In this document: piece by piece, positions 1-10,309 of the stretch
Layout: each line of letters opens with the position of its first letter
Position numbering within the stretch: the stretch's first letter is position 1
Assembly (NCBI RefSeq): GCF_018614615.1
Contig: NZ_JAGGOK010000096.1
Location: 1 to 56,056, forward strand
Direction of reading: 5' to 3'
DNA length: 56,056 nucleotides
DNA from: Streptomyces sp. ISL-100
GTDB lineage: Bacteria > Actinomycetota > Actinomycetes > Streptomycetales > Streptomycetaceae
Translations under genes and position numbers: made by a program
The notes under the pieces: generated by a model
The model's database searches: none
Seen by the model: only the letters and a program-made list of their open reading frames with translations
What the model was told of the DNA's origin: nothing

Positions 1-114
1 TCGGTATTTCGTGTTTCCAACCTTACCAGATCCGTTTTCCGTTCCGTTTCCGGTTCGGGGTTTGTTTCTGGTGGCCGCTGGAGTGGCCTTTGCCTTTCGG
101 CTTGTCCCCGACAT
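1..114 (-). CDS. possible 5' end of a gene running off the left edge
   Basis: Reading the minus strand from an ATG at 114-112 gives an open frame to the window edge, starting MSGTSRKAKATPAATRNKPR and rich in Gly, Asn, Thr and Lys. The base composition is noticeably poorer in GC than the genes to the right. No clear ribosome binding site is seen at a good distance. Only about 38 residues are available, so no family can be named. The reading could equally be chance in a non-coding stretch; a hydrophobic plus-strand frame ending at 178 is also open. Confidence 0.2.
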   Translation of the reverse strand, partial: MSGTSRKAKATPAATRNKPRTGNGTENGSGKVGNTKYR

Positions 115-333
115 TATCAGAAGCATTTCCGCCGAGCTAATCGGCTTCGTGATTCCAATGTGTATCGAGAGGCCCTGAGGAGATGATCTCCTGGAGGGCG
201 AGACAGATACTAACCGTTGCGAGTGGATACGTCCACCCGGTTCAACCGTTTAAATTTACCTCCCCACGCCAGCCGTGTCAACGGTTTTTGTGGGCGGACA
301 GGACAGTACCAGGTCAGAGGGGTCGTACGCACA
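115..333. promoter_or_regulatory. gene-free stretch with a 15-bp palindrome
   Basis: No convincing gene is seen between the possible left-edge gene and the SpoIIM-like gene. A perfect palindrome, AGGAGATGATCTCCT, lies at 178-192 and could be an operator. The stretch is AT-richer than its surroundings around 240-270 (gtttaaattt). It would be the upstream region of the left-edge reading frame if that is real. Confidence 0.25.
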
Positions 334-1341
334 TCACGCGGCGGTGGGGAGCTCGGCGCTGCGGTCGGCCTGCTCGACGTCGCCGCGGTCGCCGGCTCGA
401 GCTGCTCGGCCGCCCAGGATGTAGACGTACGCAAGGAATGCCAGCTCGGCGACGACGCCGATGGCGATGCGGGCCCAGGTGGGCAGGCCCGACGGCGTAA
501 CGAAGCCTTCGATCAGGCCGGAGACGAAAAGGACCAGGGCAAGGCCGATCGCCATGCCGAGGGCGGCTCGGCCTTCTCGCGCGAGGGCCGCGCGGCGGGT
601 GCGGGGGCCGGGGTCGATGAGGGTCCAGCCGAGGCGCAGGCCCGTACCGGCAGCTACGAAGACCGCGGTGAGTTCCAGCAGACCGTGCGGGATGACCAGG
701 CCCAGGAAGACGTCGAGGCGGCCGGCCGAGGACATCAGACCGATGGCGACGCCGAGGTTCAGCATGTTGAGGAAGAGGATCCAGAGCACCGGGAAGCAGA
801 GGAAGGCGCCCAGAACCAGGCACATGGCTGCCGCTTGGGCGTTGTTCGTCCAGACCTGGGCGGCGAAGGACGCTGCGGGGTGGCTGGAGTAGTACGTCTC
901 GTACTGGCCGCCCGGGCGGGTCATGTCGCGTAGCTCTGCCGGGGCCGCGATGGCTGACTGAACCTCGGGGTGGGTGCCGATCCACCAGCCGATCACGGCA
1001 GCCACGGCGATGGAGAGCAGGGCCGTGGGGACCCACCAGTGGCGGGTGCGGTACATCGCGGCGGGGAAGCCGGACGCCAGGAAACGGGTCGCGTCGCGCC
1101 AGGACGCGCGGCGGGTACCCGCCACCGTGGCTCGGGCTCGGGCCACGAGCTGGGTGAGCCGCGCGGTGAGGGCGGGATCGGGGGCGCTGGACTGGATCAG
1201 CGAGAGGTGGGTGGCCGTGCGCTGGTAGAGAGCGACCAGTTCGTCGGCTTCGGCGCCGGTGAGGCGGCGGCCGCGGCGCAGGAGGTGGTCCAGTCGGTCC
1301 CACTCAGCGTGGTGGGCGGTGACGAAGACGTCGAGGTCCAT
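334..1341 (-). CDS. stage II sporulation protein M (SpoIIM)-like membrane protein
   Basis: A 335-residue multi-pass membrane protein. The N-terminal ~100 residues are soluble and helical (MDLDVFVTAHHAEWDRL...). They are followed by about five hydrophobic segments, including WVPTALLSIAVAAVIGWWIG, a CLVLGAFLCFPVLWILFLN region and a NLGVAIGL...IPHGLLELTAV motif. The IPHGLLEL region is typical of the SpoIIM/DUF95 family. In Streptomyces such genes stand back to back with an RDD-family gene, as here (divergent, 131-bp gap). The molecular role in actinobacteria is not established; involvement in membrane or envelope remodelling is inferred from the family name only. Length is normal for the family. 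Confidence 0.8.
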   Translation of the reverse strand: MDLDVFVTAHHAEWDRLDHLLRRGRRLTGAEADELVALYQRTATHLSLIQSSAPDPALTARLTQLVARARATVAGTRRASWRDATRFLASGFPAAMYRTRHWWVPTALLSIAVAAVIGWWIGTHPEVQSAIAAPAELRDMTRPGGQYETYYSSHPAASFAAQVWTNNAQAAAMCLVLGAFLCFPVLWILFLNMLNLGVAIGLMSSAGRLDVFLGLVIPHGLLELTAVFVAAGTGLRLGWTLIDPGPRTRRAALAREGRAALGMAIGLALVLFVSGLIEGFVTPSGLPTWARIAIGVVAELAFLAYVYILGGRAARAGDRGDVEQADRSAELPTAA

Positions 1342-1472
1342 GGTCGGCTGCTGCTCCAGGCACTAAGTCCGTACGGTCCGTACTGCGCGGCGCGCGCTGC
1401 GGGCCAGCTTGGCAGACTGGGGATCCAAGGGGCAGGGAAGGGCGGCCATGGGCGGCGGAGGGTGGGTTTCCG

Positions 1473-2468
<996 letters not shown>

Positions 2469-2476
2469 GGCGGCGG

Positions 2477-2560
2477 GCTCTTTTTCCCCACCCCGCCCCT
2501 TCCCGTAACTGGGGCTCCGCCCCGGGCCCCGGTCCTCAAACGCCGGACAGGCTGGAATTG
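2477..2560. repeat. dispersed GC-rich intergenic repeat, copy 1
   Basis: The stretch ttttccccaccccgcccc followed by ttcccgtaactggggctccg and cctcaaacgccgg recurs in this window at about 10,470-10,545 and 55,707-55,800. Each copy lies in a gene-free tract just beyond a gene end. It contains an imperfect inverted repeat (ggggc..gcccc) and may form a stem-loop in RNA. Confidence 0.7.
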
Positions 2561-2640
2561 CTCGGCTGCGGGTAGCCGATGTTTCGCCCGGCCGGCTGAA
2601 GCCGCTCACTCGGCTCAGGGCCAGGTAGTTGTACCGGCCG

Positions 2641-2904
2641 CCGCATCGGCGGGAAACGCTCCGGTCGGGGGGCCGGGCGTACCGGCGCACTCGCTGAAGC
2701 CAGCCCGCTCAGAGGGCTGGGCCTACGAGCGCACTCACTGAAATTGGCACACTCAAGGGGCACGGCGTACCAGCCGCACTGGTGAAGTCGGCCCGCTCGG
2801 AGGGCTGGGCGTAGCAGCCGTACTGGGTGGAGCTGCTCTGGGTCCTGGGGCCGGGTGTATCGGCGATGGTTGAGGTTTCTCCGCTCGGGCGGGGGCGAGG
2901 GTAC
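2641..2904. repeat. degenerate 44-bp tandem repeat, about six units
   Basis: Units of exactly 44 bp can be laid end to end: 2641-2684, 2685-2728, 2729-2772, 2773-2816, 2817-2860 and 2861-2904. Shared features are a start like gcgcactcgctgaag or gccgcactggtgaag, a middle like ccgctcggagggctggg and an end like cgtacca or cgtagca. A further decayed unit may precede at 2597-2640. The period is not a multiple of three, so it does not encode a protein repeat in one frame. There are no spacers, so this is not a CRISPR. The surrounding 2,469-3,009 interval holds no supported gene. Confidence 0.65.
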
Positions 2905-3009
2905 TGCCGACCGCGCGGGTTGGGTTCTCCGTACTTTCGGATGGAGAACTGGCGAACCTCGGTGCACCGCTCGGCTGACCTTGCGCATGCCCGTCGGCAG
3001 GTCGTTGCG

Positions 3010-3624
3010 TCAGGGGAAGGTTGAGGGTGGGGTTTCCAGGTGTTCCAGTTCGATGCCGGGGGCTGAGAGGACTACGTCGCCTGCGATGTGGATCTGGTGC
3101 TGTTCGCCGGTGTCCAGGGCGTTGACCTGGTATTCGTCCACCATCAGGGGGCCGTTGTCAGTGGCATGCGCTTCACTCTTCAGCAAGGCCCAGGACTGGT
3201 CGACGGTGCGGGGCGCCAGGACCGGGTCGGTGAAGGCGACCAGGCGGACGCGGGTGGCGGGGGAAGCGGGGGTGAGGCGGAGAAGGCGGGTGGTGGCGAT
3301 GAGGAAGGCGGGGGATGTGCCGGTGAAGGTGTGGGCGGCGACGTTGCCTTCGGTGGCGTGAGTGCCGGTCGGGTCGGTGCGGACCCAGGTGACGCCGTCG
3401 ATGGCTGCGCCTCGGACCTGCCAGCTTGAGGCGTGCAGTTCGAGACGGATGGGGCGGCCGAGTTCGTCGATGGCCAGGTCTACGGAGCCGGCGTGGTCGC
3501 CGGAGGGGGTGATGATCTGCGAGACGTAACGCCAGCCGGAAGGACCGGGGGCGCAGTGGAAGTGTTCTTCGCCGAGGGGGGTGTGGTCGTGAAGGTCGTG
3601 GAGTGAGTAGCGGCCTCGGGGCAT
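3010..3624 (-). CDS. conserved hypothetical protein, beta-rich
   Basis: 204 residues, starting MPRGRYSLHDLHDHTPLGEE and apparently mostly beta strand (SQIITPSGDHAGSVDLAIDE, RLELHASSWQVRGAAIDG). I do not recognise a named family; the alternating pattern suggests a single barrel-like or lipid-binding-like domain, which is a guess. No signal peptide or membrane segment is visible, so it should be cytoplasmic. It follows ahcY on the same strand but is separated from it by a strong terminator hairpin, so it is probably its own transcript or fed by read-through. The clean codon bias supports a real gene. Confidence 0.65.
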   Translation of the reverse strand: MPRGRYSLHDLHDHTPLGEEHFHCAPGPSGWRYVSQIITPSGDHAGSVDLAIDELGRPIRLELHASSWQVRGAAIDGVTWVRTDPTGTHATEGNVAAHTFTGTSPAFLIATTRLLRLTPASPATRVRLVAFTDPVLAPRTVDQSWALLKSEAHATDNGPLMVDEYQVNALDTGEQHQIHIAGDVVLSAPGIELEHLETPPSTFP

Positions 3625-3655
3625 GAGTCTGTCCGGTTCTTCGGGTCCGACATGG

Positions 3656-3690
3656 GGCAGGCCCCCGGCACGGGGGTGCGGGGGCCTGCC
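3656..3690 (-). terminator. terminator hairpin after ahcY
   Basis: GGCAGGCCCCCG (3656-3667) pairs perfectly with CGGGGGCCTGCC (3679-3690) around an 11-nt loop, 40 bp past the ahcY stop. No strong T-run follows, as is common for Streptomyces terminators. Confidence 0.7.
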
Positions 3691-3730
3691 TGACAGCTAC
3701 TGCTGCTACTGCTGCGGGTTGAGCTTGGGC

Positions 3731-5188
<1,458 letters not shown>

Positions 5189-5363
5189 GCGGGCTGCTCC
5201 TCGTGGATACGGGTCGAGGTGGGTACGGCTGACTCTGCGGCGGCGGGCATACGAGTGCCCGGGCGCTCGCAGCGCAGTCCGTCGGAGGCCCTCTCTCCCT
5301 CGGCCGGCCCACGGGACCGCCCGACCGCCATCAGCAGCGACGTCTGGCTAGGTCACGAATCTA
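5189..5363 (-). promoter_or_regulatory. ahcY leader, possibly structured
   Basis: About 160 nt of GC-rich leader lies between a plausible -10 (TAGATT, minus strand, 5363-5358) and the ahcY start. It contains a local hairpin candidate (gcccgggcactcgtatgcccg) preceded by ctgcgctgcgagcg. That block only loosely resembles the conserved core of SAH riboswitches, which precede ahcY in some bacteria. I would not call a riboswitch from reading alone. Confidence 0.25.
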
Positions 5364-5657
5364 CACCGATCGGCCCAGTGATCCCCAGCCGCCCTGGTCA
5401 GCAGCGGGCTTTGCGGACTTTGCTCTGGTCGGCGGTGGTCGGCTGGTGGTCGGCTCGTGTACGTACTGACGTCGACGGGCTTGTAGGGTCGCGCTCGCGC
5501 GGCTGCCTCTGGCGACGAGCATCTGCGGGTGCGGGTCCTTGCGAACCTCTCGCGCAAGCGCGGTTCGGTAGTTGGTACGGGTGGGGCCGTCGGTGTCCGT
5601 ACCGACGTGCTCTCCAGCATGTGCGAGCACATTCCGGGGTGGGAAGGCCAGGGAACC

Positions 5658-6353
5658 ATGCGGCAGGCATCAGTGGTGGGTGGGCGGCGTCCGGGGAGAG
5701 GGCTGGTGGTCGCGGCGGTCGTGCTGCTGTTGGTGGGGGCGCCGCTCGTGGCGGTCGGTCTTGTCATGGGGCGGGGCGGGTATCAGGCGTCCGAGGTCGC
5801 CGCGGGGAACATGGAGCCGACGTACTCGCAGGGCGACCGGATCGTTGCCGAGGAAATAGGCGGCGGGGACGTCCGGCGTGGCGACGTCATCCTCTTCTCG
5901 GCTCCGGAGCGGGTCCCCAAGGGGCTCTCCTTCCAGCGGGTCGTGGCCGTGGGCGGTGACCGGGTGGCCTATCGGCATGGGGACAAGGCGGTGATGCTGA
6001 ACGGCCGGCCGCTCGACGAGCCGTATGTCAGGGGCGGCGTTCCCGGCGTCTTCGGGGAGGAGTTCGACGTCAGGGTGCCCGAGGGGCGGATGTTCGTGCT
6101 CGGGGACAATCGCGAGAACTCGCTCGATTCGCGTTTCTTCCTTGACCAGCAGTCCGGCACTGTCGCCGTCAGCGCCGTGCGGAGCCGGGTTGTGGACGAC
6201 TGGACGCTTCCGGTCCTGTTCGTGCTGGCCGGAGTGACCGGCGTCGTGGTCTTCCTGGTGGGGGTGGGGCTCGGGGCGGCTGCCTTGGCGGAGCGCCGGA
6301 GGTTCCCGGTTCTCCCGGTGCCGCCTTGGCCCACGCTGCCGCCGGGCAAGTAG
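5658..6353 (+). CDS. signal peptidase I-like protein without the catalytic Ser/Lys dyad
   Basis: 231 residues from the ATG at 5658, chosen because AGGGA precedes it. One N-terminal membrane helix (residues ~16-37), an S26-type outer domain and a C-terminal helix (~180-205). The family boxes are all recognisable: box B reads AAGNMEPTYSQGDRIV, box C/D GLSFQRVVAVGGDRV, box E GDNRENSLDSRF (149-160). In active signal peptidase I the residue before MEPT is the catalytic Ser; here it is Asn51. The general-base Lys in the K-R-V-V box is here Gln93. The fold should be intact but classical catalysis is not expected. Possible roles are a regulator or chaperone of other signal peptidases, or simple decay; box E conservation argues against decay. 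Confidence 0.8.
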   Translation: MRQASVVGGRRPGRGLVVAAVVLLLVGAPLVAVGLVMGRGGYQASEVAAGNMEPTYSQGDRIVAEEIGGGDVRRGDVILFSAPERVPKGLSFQRVVAVGGDRVAYRHGDKAVMLNGRPLDEPYVRGGVPGVFGEEFDVRVPEGRMFVLGDNRENSLDSRFFLDQQSGTVAVSAVRSRVVDDWTLPVLFVLAGVTGVVVFLVGVGLGAAALAERRRFPVLPVPPWPTLPPGK

Positions 6354-6387
6354 CGGAGGGCAGAGGTACGAGGCTGACGTAGCTGAA

Positions 6388-6415
6388 AGGCCCCCGCCTG
6401 TGGTGGCGGGGGCCT
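6388..6415. terminator. bidirectional terminator between convergent genes
   Basis: AGGCCCCCGCC (6388-6398) pairs with GGCGGGGGCCT (6405-6415) around a 6-nt loop. It sits between the signal-peptidase-like gene (plus) and the cation efflux gene (minus), so it can serve both. Confidence 0.8.
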
Positions 6416-6438
6416 ACGTCGTGCGGGGCGTACGGGCG

Positions 6439-7407
6439 TCAGTGTGCGGACGGGTCGCCGGGGGTGACTGCCGGGTTCGTGCCCGCTTCTGCCGCCGCCT
6501 CGCTGTAGATGTCCGGCTCCAGGTAGATCACGCGGGCGATCGGGACTGCCGCGCGGATACGGTCCTCCGCCGCGTTGATCGCGTGGGCGACCTCCGCGGC
6601 CGTGTTGTCGTGCTGGACCGCGATCTTGGCTGCGACGAGGAGTTCCTCGGGGCCGAGGTGGAGCGTACGCATGTGGATGACGCGGGTGACCGTGGTGCCG
6701 TCGACGAGAGCTGCCTGGATCTTGTCGACGTCTTCTGTGCCCGCCGCCTCGCCGAGGAGGAGCGACTTCGTCTCGGCCGCCAGGACGATCGCGATGATGA
6801 TCAGCAGGACGCCGATGCAGAGGGTGCCGATGCCGTCCCAGACGCCGTCGCCCGTGACGATGGCCAGGCTTACGCCGACGAGGGCCAGGATCAGACCGAC
6901 CAGCGCGCCGAGGTCCTCAAGGAGGACGACCGGCAGCTCCGGGGCCTTCGCGCGGCGCACGAACTCCTTCCAGGAGAGGTTGCCGCGGGTCTGGTTGGAC
7001 TCCACGATCGCCGTACGGAAGGAGAAGGTCTCCGCGATGATCGCGAAGACGAGGACGCCGACCGGCCAGTACCACGCCTCGACGTCGTGCGGGTGCTTGA
7101 TCTTCTCGTAGCCCTCGTAGATGGCGAACATGCCACCGACGGAGAAGAGCACGATGGAGACCAGGAAGGCGTAGATGTAGCGCTCGCGGCCGTAGCCGAA
7201 GGGGTGTTGAGGCGTTGCCTCGCGCTTGGCCTTCTTGCCGCCGAGCAGCAGCAGGCCCTGGTTGCCCGAGTCGGCGAGCGAGTGCACGCTCTCCGCGAGC
7301 ATCGAGGACGAGCCACTGAAGAGGAACGCCACAAACTTGGCTACTGCGATCGCGAGGTTGGCGGCGAGTGCCGCCACGATCGCCTTGGTTCCGCCTGACG
7401 CACTCAT
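6439..7407 (-). CDS. cation diffusion facilitator (CDF) transporter
   Basis: 322 residues with about six membrane helices and a C-terminal cytoplasmic domain. CDF proteins export Zn2+, Fe2+ or related cations by proton antiport. The membrane site motif in helix 2 is AESVHSLADSGNQ, with His where many members have Asp. Helix 5 carries LLEDLGALVGL, with Glu-Asp. This HxxxD/ExxD pattern resembles the SLC30A9-like subgroup rather than classical D-x-x-x-D zinc exporters, so the substrate is uncertain. The C-terminal domain (HMRTLHLGPEELLVAAKI) is the usual dimerisation module. It is the first of a same-strand run with manA but separated from it by about 100 bp. Confidence 0.88.
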   Translation of the reverse strand: MSASGGTKAIVAALAANLAIAVAKFVAFLFSGSSSMLAESVHSLADSGNQGLLLLGGKKAKREATPQHPFGYGRERYIYAFLVSIVLFSVGGMFAIYEGYEKIKHPHDVEAWYWPVGVLVFAIIAETFSFRTAIVESNQTRGNLSWKEFVRRAKAPELPVVLLEDLGALVGLILALVGVSLAIVTGDGVWDGIGTLCIGVLLIIIAIVLAAETKSLLLGEAAGTEDVDKIQAALVDGTTVTRVIHMRTLHLGPEELLVAAKIAVQHDNTAAEVAHAINAAEDRIRAAVPIARVIYLEPDIYSEAAAEAGTNPAVTPGDPSAH

Positions 7408-7504
7408 GGGTGCCGGATGTCCCTTCCTTGGTGCCGCGGCCCTGGCGCCGCCCTACGGCCGGTCATTGTTGCAGCTTGCCGCGGCAGTCCGTGCGGACGG
7501 TACG

Positions 7505-8677
7505 TCAGGCGACCACTGTTGCGCGGAAGAGTGTGCCCGTACCGGACAATTCGACTGATTCGCCTGCTGGCGTGAAGGCGGACTCTCCCGGTGCGAGGGT
7601 CAGTTCGCCGGCGCGGACCTCGCCTGCCGTGCAGAGGAGGATCTGCGGGGTGGCGGACGGGAGGGTGCGGGGTGCGGCGCCCGGCGCCAGGACGTGGCGC
7701 GAGAGGCGGAATTCGTCGATCGGGGTGTCGTACAGCTCTTCGCCGGTGGAGGACGATGCCTCCGGGCGCAGGATGCCGGGGTCGCGGGCCTCGAAGCGGA
7801 CGATGCGGAGGAGTTCGGGGACGTCCACGTGCTTGGGGGTGAGGCCGCAGCGCAGGACATTGTCCGAGTTCGCCATGATTTCTACGCCGAGTCCGCTGAG
7901 GTAGGCGTGCGGGACGCCGGCGCCGAGGAAGAGGGCCTCGCCGGGTTGTAGTTGTACGTAGTTGAGCAACATGGCGGCGATGACGCCCGGGTCGCCGGGG
8001 TAGTGGTGCGCGAGGGTCGCGTACGGGGCGTACGCGCCGCCCAGGCGGTCCGCGGCGGCCGCGGCGGATGTCACGGTCTCCGCCATTTCGGCGCGGTCCG
8101 CTGTGAGTACGGCGGTGAGGACCTCGCGGAGGGCGGCATCTTCGGGGTGGGCGTGCAGGAGGTCGACGTACGGCTTGAGGGAGTCGACTTCGAGTGCGGC
8201 GAGTACGTCGGCCGATTCGGCGGGGGCGCGGAAGCCGCAGAGGCCCTCGAAGGGGGTGAGCGCGCAGATCAGTTCGGGCTTGTGGTTGGCGTCCTTGTAG
8301 TTGCGGTGCGGGGCGTCGATGGGGACCCCGGCGCGCTCCTCGGCGGCGTAACCCTCTCTCGCCTGTTCGAGGTTGGGGTGGACCTGGAGGGAGAGGGGGG
8401 CGCCGGCCGCGAGGATTTTGAGGAGGAAGGGGAGGCGGGGGCCGAACTTCGCTACCGCGGCCTCGCCCAGTTCGGCTTCGGGGTCGGCGTCGATGACTGC
8501 CGAGAGGGGCTGTTCACCGCCCGTGCCACCGCGGTTGATGCGGGAGGGGGCGCCCGGGTGGGCGCCCATCCACAGCTCGGCCTGGGGCTCGCCGGTGGGG
8601 GCGGTGCCGAGCAGGGCCGGGATGGCTGTTGTGGAGCCCCAGGCGTAGGGGCGCACGGTGTTCGAGAGGCGGTCCAT
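7505..8677 (-). CDS. manA: mannose-6-phosphate isomerase, class I
   Basis: 390 residues. It interconverts fructose 6-phosphate and mannose 6-phosphate, the entry step to GDP-mannose. Zinc-site motifs of the type I enzyme are present: LSLQVHPN (Gln and His), NHKPEL (Glu), and GAGVPHAYLSG (His). The N-terminus (MDRLSNTVRPYAWGSTTAIP) is the family hallmark. Downstream in the pathway are manB at 10,943 and the nucleotidyltransferase at 24,686. The SIS gene lies 77 bp upstream on the same strand, so the two are probably co-transcribed. Confidence 0.93.
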   Translation of the reverse strand: MDRLSNTVRPYAWGSTTAIPALLGTAPTGEPQAELWMGAHPGAPSRINRGGTGGEQPLSAVIDADPEAELGEAAVAKFGPRLPFLLKILAAGAPLSLQVHPNLEQAREGYAAEERAGVPIDAPHRNYKDANHKPELICALTPFEGLCGFRAPAESADVLAALEVDSLKPYVDLLHAHPEDAALREVLTAVLTADRAEMAETVTSAAAAADRLGGAYAPYATLAHHYPGDPGVIAAMLLNYVQLQPGEALFLGAGVPHAYLSGLGVEIMANSDNVLRCGLTPKHVDVPELLRIVRFEARDPGILRPEASSSTGEELYDTPIDEFRLSRHVLAPGAAPRTLPSATPQILLCTAGEVRAGELTLAPGESAFTPAGESVELSGTGTLFRATVVA

Positions 8678-8754
8678 GAGGCTTCCCCTGCGTGTGGTGG
8701 CTTTTGAGTGTGGTGCCCCCCGTGCGACCTGGAGTCGCCGTCAGGTGCTGGCGC

Positions 8755-9888
8755 TCATGATCGGCCTGCGGAAGCGAGCGCCAGGTAAACGGCGGCGAAA
8801 TCCGTGATGGCGAGCATCTCGGCGAGGTTCTCCAGGTCGCTGCCGTCTTCCGGTTCGATCTCGCTGATGGCCGTGTCGTGGCTCAGCGCGAGCTCCCGGG
8901 CGGCGGGGGCCGCGGTCATTCCGCCGGTCGGGCGGTCCCGCAGGAGCACCACGCGGGCGTGCAGTGCCTGTGCCTCGTTGACGCGGTCGCGGAAGAAGTC
9001 GTCGGGGTCGGCGCCGGCCGCGAAGGCTCCGGAGAGGAGAACGCCGTGGGCGGGCAGGGCCTCCGGAAGCTCGGCGTCGAGGGCGGGGCGGCCGGCCAGC
9101 TCGGCCAGTACGGCGGAGAAGCGGCGGCCGACGGGGCCGGCGTACGCACCCTCCGTCCAGATGAGCGGGAGCGAGTCGGCGAGCTCGGAGGCGAGCGTCT
9201 TGGCCGGGTTGCTGTACATCGCGATGGCCGGGCCGCAGCGTTCCGCGGTGCGGTCGAGGCGGTCGGCGACGAGCCGGAAGGTGTCCGGGGGTGCGGTGAT
9301 CAGGCCGAGGCGGTCGAAGAGGACGAGGAGGGGGGTGAGGAGCGCCCAGAGCGCGCTGGGGCCGGTGGCGGTGCCCTCGTCGTACTCCTCGTACGGGGCC
9401 GTCGCCATCGGTACGACCAGGCCGTGTACGCCGTTGACGGACTCGCTCAGCGGGGAACGCTGCGGGGCCACGGCGACGACCGTGCAGCCGCGGCGGTACG
9501 CCTGCTCGGCGAGGACGGCGAGGCCGGGTTCGGCGCCGTCGGGGGTGACGAGGAGGAGGAGGTCCACTGAGCCCGCCCAGCCCGGGAGCGCCCAGCGCAG
9601 GGCGCCGGCGGCGGGGGCCACTCCGGTGGAGTGCAGCCGGGTGACGGGGCAGGCGGCGCCGGCGAGGGTGGCGAGGAGGTCGGCGACGCCGTTCGCGGCG
9701 GTGCCGGGGCCCGCGATCAGTACGGCGCGGGGCCGGCCCTCGGGCTTCATTTCCGCGAGGCCGGCCTCTGTGGCGTGCCGGGCGGCGGTGCGTACGCGGG
9801 CGCCGGCCTCGGCGGCGCCGCGCAGCAGGCCGCGGCGGTCGGCGCGGGCCAGGGACTCCGGGTCGTCCAGCAACGACTCGTCGAGCAT
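8755..9888 (-). CDS. SIS-domain protein, phosphosugar isomerase-like
   Basis: 377 residues, related to the bifunctional phosphoglucose/phosphomannose isomerase group. Two sugar-isomerase halves can be read. The first is AVLIAGPGTAANGVADLLATLAG...DLLLLVTPDGAEPG. The second is AIAMYSNPAKTLASELADSLPLIW...LSGAFAAGADPDDFFRDRVN. The usual S-x-S phosphate loop of SIS domains is weak (VTPDGAE), so activity is uncertain. It lies between the Trm112-like gene and manA, suggesting a link to mannose metabolism. A start at the ATG at 9888 gives the whole first helix. Confidence 0.75.
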   Translation of the reverse strand: MLDESLLDDPESLARADRRGLLRGAAEAGARVRTAARHATEAGLAEMKPEGRPRAVLIAGPGTAANGVADLLATLAGAACPVTRLHSTGVAPAAGALRWALPGWAGSVDLLLLVTPDGAEPGLAVLAEQAYRRGCTVVAVAPQRSPLSESVNGVHGLVVPMATAPYEEYDEGTATGPSALWALLTPLLVLFDRLGLITAPPDTFRLVADRLDRTAERCGPAIAMYSNPAKTLASELADSLPLIWTEGAYAGPVGRRFSAVLAELAGRPALDAELPEALPAHGVLLSGAFAAGADPDDFFRDRVNEAQALHARVVLLRDRPTGGMTAAPAARELALSHDTAISEIEPEDGSDLENLAEMLAITDFAAVYLALASAGRS

Positions 9889-10081
9889 GCTGCGGGCCTC
9901 CGATCGCCGGGCGCTTGGCCTGTGGTGGGGCGCTGCGCGGGGGTGGTGGGGAGTGCGGGCGGTTCGTGCGGTTTGGGCTTGGTCGCGTGCGGTGTGGTGC
10001 GGTGCGGGCTTGCTTGCGGCGGGCTGCTTGCGGGCCGCCGCGTGAGTGCGGGCCTGCGTTCAGGTGTGCGGGTCGCCTGCG

Positions 10082-10264
10082 TCAGGCGGGGCGGCGGGCC
10101 TCGTCGACGAGGAGGACCGGGATGCCGTCCCGTACTGGGTAGGCCAGGCCGCAGGCCTTGCTGGTGCAGATCAGCTCGGGAGTGTCCGCGGCGGACGCGT
10201 CGCTGAGGGGCGCGTGGCAGGCGGGGCAGGCGAGGATCTCCAGAAGGCCGGCTTCGAGCGGCAT
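10082..10264 (-). CDS. Trm112-family small zinc-ribbon protein
   Basis: 60 residues from ATG 10264. That start is preceded by AAGGGA at a good distance, whereas the ATG 21 bp upstream has no such site. The sequence MPLEAGLLEILACPACHAPL...ELICTSKACGLAYPVRDGIP shows the Trm112/UPF0434 pattern, with a CxxC pair and a second Cys pair that is spread out (C-TSKA-C). Family members stabilise methyltransferases or act as small partners. In actinobacteria it commonly sits next to the SIS protein and manB, as here. Confidence 0.85.
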   Translation of the reverse strand: MPLEAGLLEILACPACHAPLSDASAADTPELICTSKACGLAYPVRDGIPVLLVDEARRPA

Positions 10265-10309
10265 GGGGCGGGTCCCTTCGAACATGCGGATACGGCTACG
10301 GATTGGGCC

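Noticed and set aside
314..1303. Second minus-strand frame over the SpoIIM-like gene
   Set aside because: It is a shadow frame rich in Arg/Pro/His, while the other frame gives a clean membrane protein.
2641..2904. CRISPR array
   Set aside because: The units are contiguous and degenerate, with no unique spacers, and no cas gene is near.
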